Below, piece by piece: positions 1 to 8,958 of a stretch of DNA of 64,000 nucleotides. This DNA is from Microvirga terrestris. Its GTDB lineage: Bacteria > Pseudomonadota > Alphaproteobacteria > Rhizobiales > Beijerinckiaceae. Numbering within the stretch: position 1 is the stretch's first letter; every line of letters starts with the position of its first letter. The DNA is taken from positions 1-64,000 of the forward strand of contig NZ_JADQDN010000015.1 of the NCBI RefSeq assembly GCF_015694425.1. The letters run 5' to 3'. The translations under genes and the position numbers were made by a program. Below the pieces are notes generated by a model. It was not told the DNA's origin, ran no database searches, and saw nothing but the letters and a program-made list of their open reading frames with translations.

Positions 1-156
1 CTATCCCGCAGCTCTGAAAAGCTCGGAGCAGACCGTCATCGCTCCCTTCCAGCCGACTAAATCAACAAAATCTGCCATAAAGTGATCTTCCCGGAAGCTG
101 CGCTCGCCAGCAGTAGGATCGCGCTATTTTTTGAACGCAAATCCCGTGGGGAGTCA
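1..156. other. Left edge, no confident gene
   Basis: An open frame from position 2 closes with TGA at 83-85. It could be the C-terminal tail of a plus-strand gene starting outside the window, but it is too short to identify. The rest, up to the stop of the amidotransferase gene, shows nothing recognisable. Confidence 0.2.
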
Positions 157-1002
157 CTACCCTTCGCTCACGAACCGAATGAAGTTGCGCAGTTCTGTCA
201 ACCTGCACGCTACCTCAGTGACCTGCTCATCGAGCCCAAGAATCCAAGCAAAATCTTTTCGGTCAGGAGCTTGGTGGAGGGCTTCAACCATGGAAGCATA
301 CGTCTCAAGAACTTCAGGGCTGCCCGCATATCTCTCGCTCACGAGTTCATCACACTGGCGCCGCAGGGCTCCGGCGACCTCATAGAGGTCGAGCTCGGGA
401 TGGTACTGCACGCCCCAGAACACTCCCGGTCCAAAGCGAATCTCAACCGCTTGCACTTCCGTCACGGTGTTGAAGGCCAGTAAGGTCCCTCCTTCCGGCA
501 GCGTCTCAACCTCGTCGGAGTGGAACGCCGGCGCGTCGAACGAGGCGGGCCTCCCCGCAAGAAGCGGATGTCGATGCCCTGCTTCCGTCAGCGTGATGCG
601 GCGGGCGAAGCCAGCTTCCCGCCCTCTGCGGGTAGGGCGAACCGCTCCGCCGGCCGCCACCGTGGCGACCTGCAAGCCTGCACAGGAGCCAAAGGAAGGG
701 ACACCCGCCTCGAACACGGCTCGCATTAGGTCAACCTCGCGGCGTGTCTCGGGCGTGTCCTGGTAGAGGTGAAGCGGCGAGCCGGTCACGAACACCGCAT
801 CATAACTCTGAAGCTCTGCTCGATCGGGTAATGATGCGCCTCTATCCGCAGGCTTCACCCGATGGCAGACAGCTCCAGGTGCGAGAAAGCGCAAGGTATC
901 GATGTAAGTTTCGCCGGAGCTGCGTCCCACGCTCTCACGACGGATTTCACGGGCTTTCAGCGGCTCACTCTCCGCAACGAGGAAGCGCAACTGGTCTGGC
1001 AA
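157..1002 (-). CDS. Class I glutamine amidotransferase-like protein
   Basis: The 281-residue protein has a class I glutamine amidotransferase fold: a nucleophile elbow FGSCAGLQ near residues 104-111 and the His-Glu pair in QYHPE near residue 200. Enzymes of this family release ammonia from glutamine or hydrolyse gamma-glutamyl bonds; the partner or substrate cannot be read from the sequence. The reading frame begins with TTG and only a weak ribosome-binding site is visible, so the start is uncertain. No synthetase partner lies beside it. The nearest neighbour is a same-strand dehydrogenase ending in its own unit upstream. No signal peptide is seen, so the protein is probably cytosolic. Confidence 0.75.
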   Translation of the reverse strand: MPDQLRFLVAESEPLKAREIRRESVGRSSGETYIDTLRFLAPGAVCHRVKPADRGASLPDRAELQSYDAVFVTGSPLHLYQDTPETRREVDLMRAVFEAGVPSFGSCAGLQVATVAAGGAVRPTRRGREAGFARRITLTEAGHRHPLLAGRPASFDAPAFHSDEVETLPEGGTLLAFNTVTEVQAVEIRFGPGVFWGVQYHPELDLYEVAGALRRQCDELVSERYAGSPEVLETYASMVEALHQAPDRKDFAWILGLDEQVTEVACRLTELRNFIRFVSEG

Positions 1003-1145
1003 ATGGAGGTTTCCGGAAGGAGGAGCCGAAGCGGCAGGGAGGACGAAACATCCCAGCCCTTCCTCTGGTTCCCGCTGGCTATCCCTAGGTCAGACGCCGT
1101 CCGGGCGCCGGACCATAGGTCGCCGGGCAAGTAGCGCCTCCGCTC

Positions 1146-1994
1146 CTACAGGAGCGGGGTTCCGCCCGTCACGGCGTAGATGCCACCTGTCATGTAGCTG
1201 CCCTGATCTGAGGCAAGCAGAACATAGATGCCTGCCAGCTCCTTAGGCTGGCCGGCACGGCCGAGGGGCGTATCCTGACCGAAGCTCTTCACCTTCTCGT
1301 CCGGCATAGTGGAAGGGATCAGCGGCGTCCAGATCGGCCCGGGCGCCACTGCATTCACCCGGATGCCCTTGCTGCCCAGCATCTGAGCCAGGCCCGCCGT
1401 GAAGTTGGAGACGGCGCCCTTGGTTGAGGCATAAGCCAAGAGCATGGGGCTGGGCTTGTCCGACTGGATGGAAGTCGTGTTGATGATAGATGATCCCGGC
1501 CGCATGTGGGGCACCGCGGCCTTGGCCAAGTGGAACATGGCCTCAATGTTGGTACGAAACGTATAGCTCCATTCCTCGTCTGGGATGTCCTCCAGGTTCT
1601 CGTACGTGCGCTGGAAAGCGGCGTTATTCACCAGGATGTCGATGCGACCGAACTCGCTCACCGCCCGGTCGATGATACTGCGACAATGCGCAGCCTCGGC
1701 GATGTCGCCCGGCACGAGCACACAGCGGCGTCCCGCCGCCTCAACGTGGCGGGTGGTCTCGCGGGCATCCTCGTCCTCCTGCTCGTTGAGGTAGCTAATC
1801 AGGAGGTCCGCACCCTCGCGGGCATAGGCAATCGCCACCGCTCGCCCGATGCCGCTGTCGCCTCCGGTGATCACCGCCACCCGCCCCGTGAGCTTGCCGC
1901 TCCCCCGGTAGCTCGTCTCACCATGATCGGCCTGGGGTGTCATCTCGGCTTCGGTGCCAGGCGGCTTGATGTGTTCCTGGTCGGACTGGCTCAT
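1146..1994 (-). CDS. SDR family oxidoreductase (YghA-like)
   Basis: This is a classical short-chain dehydrogenase of 282 residues. It has the cofactor motif TGGDSGIGRAVA near residues 43-54, the NNA motif, and the active-site pair YASTKG. An N-terminal extension of about 35 polar residues (QSDQEHIKPPG) is typical of the YghA/general-stress SDR group. The frame is open further upstream, but the start at 1994 is preferred because a GCAGGAGCC ribosome-binding site lies just before it. The physiological substrate is unknown; these proteins act as NAD(P)H-dependent carbonyl or aldehyde reductases. A neighbouring alpha/beta hydrolase gene lies about 200 bases upstream on the same strand. Confidence 0.8.
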   Translation of the reverse strand: MSQSDQEHIKPPGTEAEMTPQADHGETSYRGSGKLTGRVAVITGGDSGIGRAVAIAYAREGADLLISYLNEQEDEDARETTRHVEAAGRRCVLVPGDIAEAAHCRSIIDRAVSEFGRIDILVNNAAFQRTYENLEDIPDEEWSYTFRTNIEAMFHLAKAAVPHMRPGSSIINTTSIQSDKPSPMLLAYASTKGAVSNFTAGLAQMLGSKGIRVNAVAPGPIWTPLIPSTMPDEKVKSFGQDTPLGRAGQPKELAGIYVLLASDQGSYMTGGIYAVTGGTPLL

Positions 1995-2191
1995 GCGGGG
2001 GGCTCCTGCTCGCGAGAACCCATCAATCACCGGCAACATAGGAAGTTCCCCTACGGCCAGGATTGGTTGGCAAGCTTGAACTACAGCCTCACGATCAATC
2101 TTGTCCCCTGTCAGCCTCCTCCTGTATTCTCTCATCGTAGCGTTCGGGCAAGTCTGTGTACGAACCCCTTGAGGGTTGTTCAAACCCCAGA

Positions 2192-3298
2192 TCAGCCCGC
2201 CGATCGCTGCGCCATACGAACAACGGCGTCCGCAACCGCATCCGGATCCAGGTGGTGGATCATGTGCCCGAGACCGGGAAGACTGATGAACTCGCTGCTG
2301 GGCAGCTCCCGGTTCAGACGTGCGGATTGGCGGCCCACGTCCGCAATCTGATCGTCGGCGCCGACGATGATTGTGACCGGTATCGTCAGCTCCCGATAAT
2401 GCCGCTCCAGTTCCATGACGCTCGGATTCATGAGCGCCGCGTCCTCCGCAGCCGCGCGGAGCTGCGACGGCCGCAGCATCAGCGCCTTTGGGAACAGACG
2501 GTTGAAGCGCTCCGGCACCTCAGCGGGCTGGAACACCCGCTTGACCATGCCCGGGAGCATCGCTCGAGCGATGAGTGGCGAGATGGTATACCGCATGGCA
2601 TCGCCAATCACCGGAATCGCGGGCGGCGAGAGCAGAAAGGTGTCAGCCCGAAGGGTCGGATAGTAGTAGCCTGAGCCAAGGACGAGGCCACGGACGAGTG
2701 GCGGTGCCTCCAAAGCGAGGGCGACTGCCACCAGGGTGCCCCAGGAGTGCCCGTAGACCGTCGCCCTCTCGACCCCGAGCTGCTCCAAAGCCTTTCGGAA
2801 GAGCCCAGCATGGGCACGCGGTGTCCAGAGCTGGCGTGGCCGTGCGCTGTAACCATAGCCGGGCCGGTCGAAGGCGATCACGCGATAGCGCTCCGCCAGT
2901 CGGTCGAGGAGGCCGCTCACGGTGAAGTCCTGGATCATCGTTCCATTGCCATGGATCAGCACGATCGGCTCGCCCTCGCCACGCTCGACGTAATGCAGGC
3001 GCACTCCATCAACGGTGAGGAAACGCCCGATGGGCCTGTACCGGCGCTCAGCGTCCTGGGTCTGCTTCCGGGTATAGAGAGCCGCCGCGCCGAGAGCAGC
3101 GGCAGAGCCTGCCAGAATCGGAACGAGCCAGCGCCAGTGAGTTGAATGAGGAGCTTGGCTGGGGCGGGACGTCAGGGCCGACTTGACTGCCGTCGTTCCA
3201 TGGCGCCGGGCATCTGCCTGTCGTAGGTGGGCCGAAGAACGAGCTGCTCGGGCTGGATTGCGCGGACTCGTATCGGCTCTCGTCTCCATGCGGGACAT
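2192..3298 (-). CDS. Alpha/beta hydrolase, membrane-anchored
   Basis: The protein is an alpha/beta-hydrolase fold enzyme. An N-terminal basic region of about 45 residues is followed by one hydrophobic segment (WLVPILAGSAAALGAAALY), so it is probably tethered to the inner membrane with the catalytic domain attached. The oxyanion motif is LIHGNG, the nucleophile serine is in GHSWG, the acid is in GADDQ, and the final histidine is in GLGHM. The start at 3298 is chosen because a GGAGAG site precedes it; the frame extends upstream to 3358. The substrate cannot be predicted; ester or epoxide hydrolysis is usual for the family. Confidence 0.78.
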   Translation of the reverse strand: MSRMETRADTSPRNPARAARSSAHLRQADARRHGTTAVKSALTSRPSQAPHSTHWRWLVPILAGSAAALGAAALYTRKQTQDAERRYRPIGRFLTVDGVRLHYVERGEGEPIVLIHGNGTMIQDFTVSGLLDRLAERYRVIAFDRPGYGYSARPRQLWTPRAHAGLFRKALEQLGVERATVYGHSWGTLVAVALALEAPPLVRGLVLGSGYYYPTLRADTFLLSPPAIPVIGDAMRYTISPLIARAMLPGMVKRVFQPAEVPERFNRLFPKALMLRPSQLRAAAEDAALMNPSVMELERHYRELTIPVTIIVGADDQIADVGRQSARLNRELPSSEFISLPGLGHMIHHLDPDAVADAVVRMAQRSAG

Positions 3299-3519
3299 GC
3301 GCGCTCTCCATGTGGGCTGATGGGAGGGAACGCTTGAGAAAGGAAGTGGTTGCTGCACCGCACAACGAACAGGCAGCCAGGCTTATCGAAAAGCTCCCGC
3401 GCGTCATGCACTGATGATCACCTGTGCTTTAGGAACGTCTGTATTCCCCGCCTGAGCAGACAGTCTGGCCAGCTTCTCAGATGTGCCAATTTGAGACCTT
3501 AACCCCGTCTAACAGTCCG

Positions 3520-5511
3520 TCACTTCCCCTGGATCATGGTCCGGATCCGAGTCGTCAGCGCCTCGACCGCGAACGGCTTGGTAATCATCTCCATCCCGGG
3601 ATCGAGGAAGCCGCTCGCTAGCGTGGCGTTCTCAGCGTAGCCCGTGATGAATAGCACCTTCAAATCGGGCCGTGTCTCCCGCGCATGATCCGCGAGTTGT
3701 CGCCCGTTCAGGCCAGGCAGCCCCACGTCGGTTACAAGAAGGTCGATGCGCTTGCGTGATTGCAGGATCCTGAGGCCGGACAGACCATCAGCAGCCTCGA
3801 GCGCTTGGTAGCCGAGATCCTGGAGCACCTCGACGATCAATTCGCGGATCACGGGCTCGTCCTCGACGACGAGCACCGTCTCGCCCGCCTCCGCCCGCGG
3901 GACCTCGGTGACATCCTCACCCGGCAGTTCGACCTCGGTGGGACCGAGATAGCGCGGCAGGTAGATCTTCATTGTGGTGCCTTGGCCTACCTTCGAGTAG
4001 ATCCTGAGATGGCCCTCCGACTGCTTGGCAAAACCGTACACCATCGACAGCCCTAGCCCAGTGCCCTGGCCCAGGGGTTTGGTCGTGAAAAACGGCTCGA
4101 AGGCCCGTGCGATCACATCCGGCGGCATGCCAGTCCCAGTATCCGTGACTCCGATCGCCACGTACGGCCCAGGCGCCACGTCGCGCTGTACCGCCTCACA
4201 AGCGTTGTCGAGATGCGCATTCGCCGTCTCGATGGTGAGCTTGCCGCCATCCGGCATCGCGTCGCGGGCATTGATGGCAAGGTTGAGGATGGCGCTCTCA
4301 AGCTGGTTGGGGTCGCACAGGGTCGTCCAGAGATCGCCAGCGGTTACGATCTCCAAGGCGTGTAGTGGGCCAATAGTCCGCCGCAGCAGGTCCTCCATGG
4401 AGACGACAAGCTGGTTGGCGTTAACTGGCTTTGGATCGAGCGGCTGGCGGCGCGAGAAGGCGAGCAAACGATGAGTAAGTGCGGCGGCACGCTGAGCCGA
4501 GCTCATCGCCGCTTTGGCATAGCGCTCAATGTTATTTGTCTGGCCCTGTGCCATGCGGGTCTGCATGAGATCGAGCGAGCCGACGATACCGGCGAGAAGG
4601 TTGTTGAAGTCGTGGGCAATGCCGCCGGTGAGTTGCCCGACAGCTTCCATCTTCTGAGCCTGACGCAACTGCTCCTCGGCCTGCATCAGCTCGCTTGTGC
4701 GTTCCTCAACCCGCTCCTCCAGCGTTTGGTTCAGGTAACGCAGCGCCGCCTCGGCCGCTCGCCGCTCGTTCACGTCTCGTAGGATGGCCGTAACATACAC
4801 ACGCGCCTCGCTCCGCCAGCGGGAAGCAGAGACCTCCAGAAAGCTCACGGACCCATCCTTGCGCCGGGCTGTGATCTCCACAGGCCGATGCAGCACGTCC
4901 TCTATCAGGAGTGAGTCCCAAAGCGCGCCCCAAGGTTCGGGCGCGTCCAGGAGAATGGCCATATCCAACCCGACCAGTTCCTGGGGTGCGTAGCCGAACT
5001 CCCGTACGGCCGCTGGGTTGGCAAGCTGGATCAAACCTTGTGCATCCAGGGTCAGGATCGCGTCGGGCGCGCTGTTCACGACGGCATCGTAGCGTGCGTT
5101 CTGCCGCGCACGCAGGACCTGTTCGCGCCGCACCGCCATCGTGATATCGAGGATCTGGACCACACATCCGGAATGGGGTGCTGGTCCCAGGGGCCGCACG
5201 GAGACGTTGTGGATGAGCTCCTGGCGGGATCGAGTCCACAGAGGGAAAAGAACAGGATTTAGAGAATGAGTGAGAAGACGCGATGCGCCTGATCCCTGCG
5301 CGTCCGAGATCGCCGAGGTGAGGCTGGTGGGGAGCGTTCCCCGGAATAGGTCTTCCAGCTGTTTCCCGACAGCATCCTGAGCGGAGATGCCGGTGGCCGA
5401 GACCAGCCACGCATTCCAGACGTGCACGCGCCTGTCGCCGTCCAGAACGATGAGGCCGGTGTCCAGGGCATCCAGGACCCCCAACGATTGTTGAACATCG
5501 CGCTGGTTCAT
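3520..5511 (-). CDS. PAS-PAS hybrid histidine kinase with receiver domain
   Basis: The order is PAS (residues about 10-110), a second PAS (about 135-250), a coiled coil, a HisKA domain with phosphoacceptor GGIAHDFNN, a HATPase_c domain with GTGLGLS, and a C-terminal receiver domain with acidic pair VEDE, acceptor aspartate in VTDVGLPG and lysine in ITKPF. No membrane segment is present, so it is a cytosolic sensor. It is the last gene of the chemosensory operon, starting five bases after the stop of the CheC-like gene; an alternative ATG at 5547 would overlap that gene. The proximity suggests the kinase feeds into, or is tuned by, the same pathway, which is inference. Confidence 0.85.
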   Translation of the reverse strand: MNQRDVQQSLGVLDALDTGLIVLDGDRRVHVWNAWLVSATGISAQDAVGKQLEDLFRGTLPTSLTSAISDAQGSGASRLLTHSLNPVLFPLWTRSRQELIHNVSVRPLGPAPHSGCVVQILDITMAVRREQVLRARQNARYDAVVNSAPDAILTLDAQGLIQLANPAAVREFGYAPQELVGLDMAILLDAPEPWGALWDSLLIEDVLHRPVEITARRKDGSVSFLEVSASRWRSEARVYVTAILRDVNERRAAEAALRYLNQTLEERVEERTSELMQAEEQLRQAQKMEAVGQLTGGIAHDFNNLLAGIVGSLDLMQTRMAQGQTNNIERYAKAAMSSAQRAAALTHRLLAFSRRQPLDPKPVNANQLVVSMEDLLRRTIGPLHALEIVTAGDLWTTLCDPNQLESAILNLAINARDAMPDGGKLTIETANAHLDNACEAVQRDVAPGPYVAIGVTDTGTGMPPDVIARAFEPFFTTKPLGQGTGLGLSMVYGFAKQSEGHLRIYSKVGQGTTMKIYLPRYLGPTEVELPGEDVTEVPRAEAGETVLVVEDEPVIRELIVEVLQDLGYQALEAADGLSGLRILQSRKRIDLLVTDVGLPGLNGRQLADHARETRPDLKVLFITGYAENATLASGFLDPGMEMITKPFAVEALTTRIRTMIQGK

Positions 5512-5515
5512 CTGA

Positions 5516-6163
5516 TCAGGTGGCCGCCTCGCCCGTTGCCCGTTCAATGAATTCGTTGAGCAGTTCCTTGAGCACGGTCAGGGAGGGCAAGTCCATCAGC
5601 ATGGCGATGTAGCCGTTGATGTCGCGCTGGCGGACGGTGAAATTGATGTGGAGGAACATCACCACCTCACTGGCTTCGGGCGGCGGCGCCAGGTTGAAGA
5701 ACTCCGGCCCATTACCCCGCAGGATCTCCGGCAGGGACATCCTTAGGCTGCGCCGCAGCATGTTGGCGATGGTGCCCATGCAGCCATTCAGGAGAATGTT
5801 GCCGGTCTCGGCGAGAGCCTCTTGCTCAAGCTCGATGATGTCCTCGAGCGGCAGGTCCCCGCCTGTCACCGCCCTGACGAGTTCAAGGCTCTTGGTTTGG
5901 GGGAAGATGAGCAGGGCGCGGCCCGTGATATCGCCCTCGAAAACCTGATGAACCGCGACGAGCTGGCTATCTCCGCTCTTGCCAAGGATCTCGATGGCAC
6001 GGGCGCGGCTGAGCAGGTCAACCGAAGGCACAGACAGATGAACCTGCTCACCGACCATCTCGCGAAGGCTGAAGGCGGCACGGCTGACACCGATGTTCAC
6101 GAGTTCCGTCAGAGCATCGAGCTCCAATTCGTTGAGCACTTCCGAGATCGTTGACACCGTCAT
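5516..6163 (-). CDS. CheC-like chemotaxis phosphatase
   Basis: The 215-residue protein matches the CheC/CheX/FliY phosphatase family. Both ExxN active-site motifs characteristic of CheC are visible: LTELVNIG near residue 20 and LAETGNILLNG near residue 120. Such proteins dephosphorylate CheY-type receivers and terminate the signal. The start at 6163 is supported by a GAGG site seven bases upstream; the open frame reaches further but has no comparable site. It lies directly downstream of the single-domain receiver gene, its likely substrate. CheC is less common in alphaproteobacteria than CheZ-independent phosphate-sink systems, which makes the pairing informative. Confidence 0.75.
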   Translation of the reverse strand: MTVSTISEVLNELELDALTELVNIGVSRAAFSLREMVGEQVHLSVPSVDLLSRARAIEILGKSGDSQLVAVHQVFEGDITGRALLIFPQTKSLELVRAVTGGDLPLEDIIELEQEALAETGNILLNGCMGTIANMLRRSLRMSLPEILRGNGPEFFNLAPPPEASEVVMFLHINFTVRQRDINGYIAMLMDLPSLTVLKELLNEFIERATGEAAT

Positions 6164-6213
6164 ATCAAACCTCGGCCGTGATGTGTTACAGGGTGTTTCG
6201 AGACTAGCACTTG

Positions 6214-6597
6214 TTACGCCGCGTTCGAGCGCAGGCGCAGGGCTGCTCCGGAAATGAATCCTCTCAATCCGTCTTCCGTCAAAGGCTTGCTCACGAAAGT
6301 GGCGTTCACCTCGCGCGCCTGGGCAATCACCTCGTCCTGGATGTTGGCTGTGATGACCGCGATCGGCATAGTCGGGAAGCTGGAACGGATCTCTGTGGCT
6401 AATTCGAGCCCATCCTTTTCCGGCATATTGAAGTCGATCATAGCTACGTCGATCTTGCGCTCGCCTAGGATGGTGAGGGCTTCTTGAGCATTGCTGGCCT
6501 CGACTCTGTCCCATTCAGGCTGGAGGGCAGCCAGAGCCTTGGCAGCGACGATACGCGCAAGCTTGCTATCGTCGACGATCAGAACCGTTGTCACCAC
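6214..6597 (-). CDS. Single-domain CheY-like response regulator
   Basis: The 127-residue protein is a stand-alone receiver. It has the acidic pair in LIVDDSK, the phosphoacceptor aspartate in MIDFNMPEKDG, the switch threonine in VITANIQ and the conserved lysine in VSKPL. There is no output domain, so it acts by protein contact, like CheY. It sits between the STAS-like gene and the CheC-like gene on the same strand, so CheA is the probable phosphodonor and the CheC-like protein the probable phosphatase. Its binding target, flagellar or otherwise, is not shown; no flagellar genes occur in the window. Confidence 0.88.
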   Translation of the reverse strand: MVTTVLIVDDSKLARIVAAKALAALQPEWDRVEASNAQEALTILGERKIDVAMIDFNMPEKDGLELATEIRSSFPTMPIAVITANIQDEVIAQAREVNATFVSKPLTEDGLRGFISGAALRLRSNAA

Positions 6598-6697
6598 TCA
6601 GGTACTCCGCTGGGGATAGGCTGGCCGGGTCAACCGGATCACGAGGAGGGGAAGGCCGTAAGTCTCTTTTAGACTATGTAGGGAGAATAACAACGTT

Positions 6698-6967
6698 TTA
6701 GCCGCCCTGGGACTTGGATTCGAGAGAGCTTTCTCCCATCACGGTTGGGAGGACCCAGTCTCGAATGAAAGCGTCCCTGACCGTTCCCTGGATCGCCGGC
6801 CGCATAGCTAACAGAACCTGGAGAACGGCAGCGTGGAGATGCTCGGCACCTGTCAGATCGACCATCCGCCCGCTGTCGGCCTGGAGCCAGCGGAGTAGCG
6901 GCTCCGCGTCCTCGACGCGGCAGGCCCCTTCCATGATGATGACATTGACATCCAGCCGCACGCTCAT
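6698..6967 (-). CDS. Small STAS-like protein coupled to CheA
   Basis: The 89-residue protein resembles the STAS fold of anti-sigma-factor antagonists: the core reads VDLTGAEHLHAAVLQVLLAMR, close to the usual VDLSxxxxxDSAGLQxLL pattern. The normally phosphorylated serine position is replaced within LHAAV, so regulation by serine phosphorylation is unlikely. Its start codon overlaps the CheA stop by four bases (ATGA), which indicates translational coupling. A scaffold or adaptor role in the chemosensory pathway is inferred from this coupling. Confidence 0.65.
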   Translation of the reverse strand: MSVRLDVNVIIMEGACRVEDAEPLLRWLQADSGRMVDLTGAEHLHAAVLQVLLAMRPAIQGTVRDAFIRDWVLPTVMGESSLESKSQGG

Positions 6968-8958
6968 CCGACCAGCTCCGGGATATCGAGAATCATGAGG
7001 ACGCTGCCGTCACCGAGCAAGGTTGTCCCCATCACGCCAGGCATGCCCGCGAGAATGCCGGTCATAGGCCGCATTAAAACGTCCATCCGCTCGGCAAATC
7101 CATCCACCGCAACCCCGACCACATCGTCACCGGCCGCCATTACCACGACTTTCAGGCGCTGAGGGGCCTCCACTGGGGGCCGTACCCTTAAGAGATCGAC
7201 AAGCCTCACTAGAGGAAGCGTCCTTTCACGCCAGACGAACGCCTCCGCGTCTCGAACGGGAAGGACTCGCGAGACCGGCACGAAAGCAGTCTCGATGATC
7301 CCGTCGAGAGGGATGCCATAGAGCTCGCGGCCCAGCCGGACTGCCATGACCTTCGTCATGACAATGGTCAACGGAAGGGACAGGCGGATCGTCGTGCCCT
7401 GACCGGGCAGGCTTCGAACGCTGGCCTGCCCGCCCAGGCGCTCCACCGCGGAGCGTACCGCGTCCATGCCGACCCCTCGGCCCGATAGATCGGTCACCTC
7501 CGAGGCGGTCGAGAAGCCCGGGGCAAAGATCAGGTCGACAGCGTCCGCATCGTTCATACGATCAAGGTGATCGGCTGAGACGATCCCGCGCTGGTGCACC
7601 GCCTCGCGGATCGCCGCCGGATCAATGCCGCGTCCGTCGTCCTCGACTTCGACCGTGACGCGGTCGCCATCGCGATAAGCCCTGAGCACGATCCTGGTTT
7701 TTGAGGGTTTACCGGCCTCCAGACGGAGAGGCTCCGGTTCGGCACCATGGCCGACGGCATTGCGCAGGATGTGCAGCAGAGGCTCAAACAAGCCTTCCAC
7801 TACGGCCTTGTCGGCCTCGACCTCCTCTCCTTCCATGGAGAAGTCGATGGCCCTGTCCAGTTGACCTGCCAGATCGCGTACAGCCCTGGGAAAGCGCCGG
7901 AAGATGTCCCGCATGGGCATCATGCGAACATCCATCACGGCCCCATGCAGTTCGGCCACGAGGCGGTCAATGGCGGCCTGACTCGCAAGCAGACCCTGCG
8001 AAACATGCTTCCGGTCCAGCCCGTCGTTGAATTGTCCCGCCAGATGCGCCAGCGCGTTTTTGGCGATGACCAATTCACCGACGAGATCCGCCAGCCGGTC
8101 GATCCGCGAGGCGTCGACGCGCAGGATCCGTGCGCCCGGGACACCGGCGGCTCCCATCGCGACACCGGCGCCTCCATTGGCGAGCGCCATACCGGAAGCC
8201 TGCTCCTGGGCAGCTCCGATGGTCTCGTGAAGGGTCACCTGATCCGGCACAAATCGGAAGACGGCCTTGACCCTATCAAGTTCAGCACCGGAGAGCGCTT
8301 CGATCCTCAGGTTACAGGAGAAGGGATCGATCTCAGCCGCAGGCGGCCACGGGTCCCGGGCCGAGAGGCGAACGGCCACGAGATCAGGAACCGAGCGCAG
8401 GAGCGCCATCGGGTCGTCGCCGGCAAAAAAGCAATCGGCGCGCGGCGTGTACCGGATCGCCACCAGAGGGCGATGCTGCGCCCTCGGGGTTGCCTGATCA
8501 CGGCCCTGGGCTATCAGCTCCTCGATCCAGCCAAGATCGGCCTGGGGGACCGGATTTGCGGCTTGTGCAGGTTCCTCATCGAGCTGGGAGCGCAGAGCCC
8601 GCGCCAGACGATAGCCTTCCTCCGCTGCGTCCGGCGGCAGCTTCCCTGTCTGCTCGATCGCGGCAACCCAGCGCTCCGCCTGAGCAATGCAGGCGAGCAA
8701 GCTGTCGATCACATGGCTGTCGATGCCGGCCCGCTTATCCTTAAGAGCGCCCAGCAGATCCTCGGCGGCATGCAGGGTAATTCCCATAGGGGCGAAGTCG
8801 AAGAGGCCGACCGATCCCTTGAGGGTGTGGACGGCGCGAAAGGCGCTGTCCATGGGCACAGCCGCCTGAGGGTTGCGCTCCAGGGCCAGGAGATCGTCCG
8901 TCGCCTGCTGGATCAGCTCGTGGGCTTCGATGATGAAATGCCGGAGAAGATCATCCAT
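6964..8958 (-). CDS. cheA: Chemotaxis histidine kinase CheA
   Basis: The 664-residue protein has an N-terminal HPt domain with phosphoacceptor His44 (HTLKGS), a dimerisation helix pair (DRLADLVGELVIAKN), a HATPase with HILRNAVGHG and GRGVGMDAV motifs, and a C-terminal CheW-like regulatory domain. No separate CheY-binding P2 module with the usual features is evident between HPt and dimerisation domains, although there is a linker of about 200 residues there. The start at 8958 overlaps the end of cheR by eight bases. CheA phosphorylates CheY and CheB when receptor arrays signal. It is the central kinase of this operon. Confidence 0.93.
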   Translation of the reverse strand: MDDLLRHFIIEAHELIQQATDDLLALERNPQAAVPMDSAFRAVHTLKGSVGLFDFAPMGITLHAAEDLLGALKDKRAGIDSHVIDSLLACIAQAERWVAAIEQTGKLPPDAAEEGYRLARALRSQLDEEPAQAANPVPQADLGWIEELIAQGRDQATPRAQHRPLVAIRYTPRADCFFAGDDPMALLRSVPDLVAVRLSARDPWPPAAEIDPFSCNLRIEALSGAELDRVKAVFRFVPDQVTLHETIGAAQEQASGMALANGGAGVAMGAAGVPGARILRVDASRIDRLADLVGELVIAKNALAHLAGQFNDGLDRKHVSQGLLASQAAIDRLVAELHGAVMDVRMMPMRDIFRRFPRAVRDLAGQLDRAIDFSMEGEEVEADKAVVEGLFEPLLHILRNAVGHGAEPEPLRLEAGKPSKTRIVLRAYRDGDRVTVEVEDDGRGIDPAAIREAVHQRGIVSADHLDRMNDADAVDLIFAPGFSTASEVTDLSGRGVGMDAVRSAVERLGGQASVRSLPGQGTTIRLSLPLTIVMTKVMAVRLGRELYGIPLDGIIETAFVPVSRVLPVRDAEAFVWRERTLPLVRLVDLLRVRPPVEAPQRLKVVVMAAGDDVVGVAVDGFAERMDVLMRPMTGILAGMPGVMGTTLLGDGSVLMILDIPELVG

